DNA from: Oxalobacter formigenes
GTDB lineage: Bacteria > Pseudomonadota > Gammaproteobacteria > Burkholderiales > Burkholderiaceae_D
NCBI GenBank assembly: GCA_019424645.1
Contig: JAHYZB010000026.1
Coordinates: 1 to 14,238, forward strand
DNA length: 14,238 bases
Reading direction: 5' to 3'
Both the position numbers and the translations under genes were made by a program. Positions 13,790 through 14,238 of the stretch are shown in pieces. Position 1 is the first letter of the stretch. Every line of letters starts with the position of its first letter. The notes below the pieces were generated by a model that ran no database searches, was not told where the DNA came from, and was given only the letters and a program-made list of their open reading frames with translations.

Positions 13790-14149
13790 ATGGCACCAAC
13801 TATTATTACCAAGGGCATCAAAGCCGGTGAGGCTATTCAGGAATATATCCAGGAACGCATGGATTTTATGCTTTCGCATACCCAAAATAGCATTGACTAT
13901 ATTATGATTCGTCTTTCAGATACAAACCGGATCAAAAGCGGTTTCAAGAAACGCTGTCTGATTCAGCTGTCTCTGCCGGGGATGTCTCCGATTGTCGTGA
14001 CCGAATTTGCGGCCGACATGAAGAGTGCATTCGATTCTGCCACGCGTCGGGCCTCCCGTCTTTTGAACAAAACCTTGTCAAAGGCCAAAGAAATATCGCA
14101 TACGACAATGCCAATGTACATTAACAGGCCCATTCTGGATTTAAATTAA
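13790..14149 (+). CDS. HPF/RaiA-family ribosome-associated protein
   Basis: A 119-residue protein resembling the short ribosome-associated (S30EA/sigma-54 modulation) proteins common in Burkholderiales. The family binds the 30S subunit and idles ribosomes under stress. Visible support: an N-terminal segment with Ala-Ile-Gln-Glu-Tyr-Ile-Gln-Glu, then Arg-Leu-Ser-Asp-Thr-Asn-(x)3-Ser-Gly-(x)2-Lys-Arg-Cys, then a strand ending Leu-Pro-Gly-Met with Val-Val-Thr, then a helix with Ala-Phe-Asp-Ser-Ala-(x)2-Arg-Ala-Ser-Arg. The order strand-helix-strands-helix fits the fold. The sequence is well diverged from classical HPF and RaiA, so a specific name would be unsafe. The strong AAGGAG site fixes the start. 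It is divergent from the NhaR-like gene. Confidence 0.75.
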   Translation: MAPTIITKGIKAGEAIQEYIQERMDFMLSHTQNSIDYIMIRLSDTNRIKSGFKKRCLIQLSLPGMSPIVVTEFAADMKSAFDSATRRASRLLNKTLSKAKEISHTTMPMYINRPILDLN

Positions 14150-14155
14150 AATACA

Positions 14156-14238
14156 ATGACCAGACGTTACCGCTTCTACGATAACACGACAGATAACGCC
14201 AATATCAGCACCGTACTGGACAGTTCGTCCAGACGTGT
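14156..14238 (+). CDS. Unidentified open reading frame, cut by the window end
   Basis: An ATG 6 nt after the HPF-like stop opens a frame that stays open for the remaining 27 codons. The visible part is basic at the start (Met-Thr-Arg-Arg-Tyr-Arg) and then polar, with no recognisable domain. There is no good ribosome site before it, so translation could depend on coupling, or the true start could differ. I do not recognise it. Confidence 0.4.
   Translation, partial: MTRRYRFYDNTTDNANISTVLDSSSRR

Overview
The window looks like chromosomal core sequence from a betaproteobacterium of the order Burkholderiales. Base composition is moderate and fairly AT-rich between genes, which fits a lower-GC Oxalobacteraceae member such as Oxalobacter better than a high-GC Burkholderia. 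That placement is inferred from gene order and protein character, not from a database search. I see no rRNA, tRNA, insertion sequence, phage gene or CRISPR array. Nearly every gene is a recognisable housekeeping gene, so I do not claim a new multi-gene system. The unusual material is in intergenic structure and in active-site or cysteine changes.

Layout. (1) Positions 50-2050, minus strand: purB (adenylosuccinate lyase) followed closely by a PagL-like lipid A deacylase. (2) 2190-2795, plus: a YibF-like glutathione S-transferase, divergent from purB across a dyad-rich promoter region. (3) 2839-4407, minus: nudJ-like Nudix hydrolase then mnmA (tRNA 2-thiouridylase), 3 nt apart, with the mnmA ribosome site inside the nudJ tail and a GTG start. 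(4) 4408-4873: a 466-bp non-coding stretch with several hairpins, including a terminator-like one 70 nt before panD. (5) 4874-5233, plus: panD (aspartate decarboxylase proenzyme), followed by a nested inverted repeat and a strong bidirectional terminator shared with the convergent murU. (6) 5348-7130, minus: amgK then murU, the kinase and uridylyltransferase of cell-wall sugar recycling. (7) 7225-12752, plus: lptD-surA-pdxA-rsmA, a classical conserved cluster joining outer-membrane assembly (LptD and its periplasmic chaperone SurA), vitamin B6 synthesis and 16S rRNA dimethylation. (8) 12778-13680, minus: an NhaR-type LysR regulator. (9) 13790-14149, plus: a divergent HPF/RaiA-family ribosome-associated protein, then the start of an unidentified reading frame running off the window.

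How they fit together. Much of the window concerns the envelope: PagL trims lipid A, LptD inserts LPS into the outer membrane, SurA delivers beta-barrels including LptD, and AmgK/MurU return recovered MurNAc to UDP-MurNAc. A second theme is RNA and translation (MnmA, RsmA, HPF-like protein). PurB, PanD and PdxA are biosynthetic. The amgK-murU pair divergent from lptD-surA-pdxA-rsmA resembles the arrangement known in Pseudomonas, and purB near mnmA-nudJ echoes the E. coli purB-hflD-mnmA-nudJ neighbourhood, with a GST gene in place of hflD.
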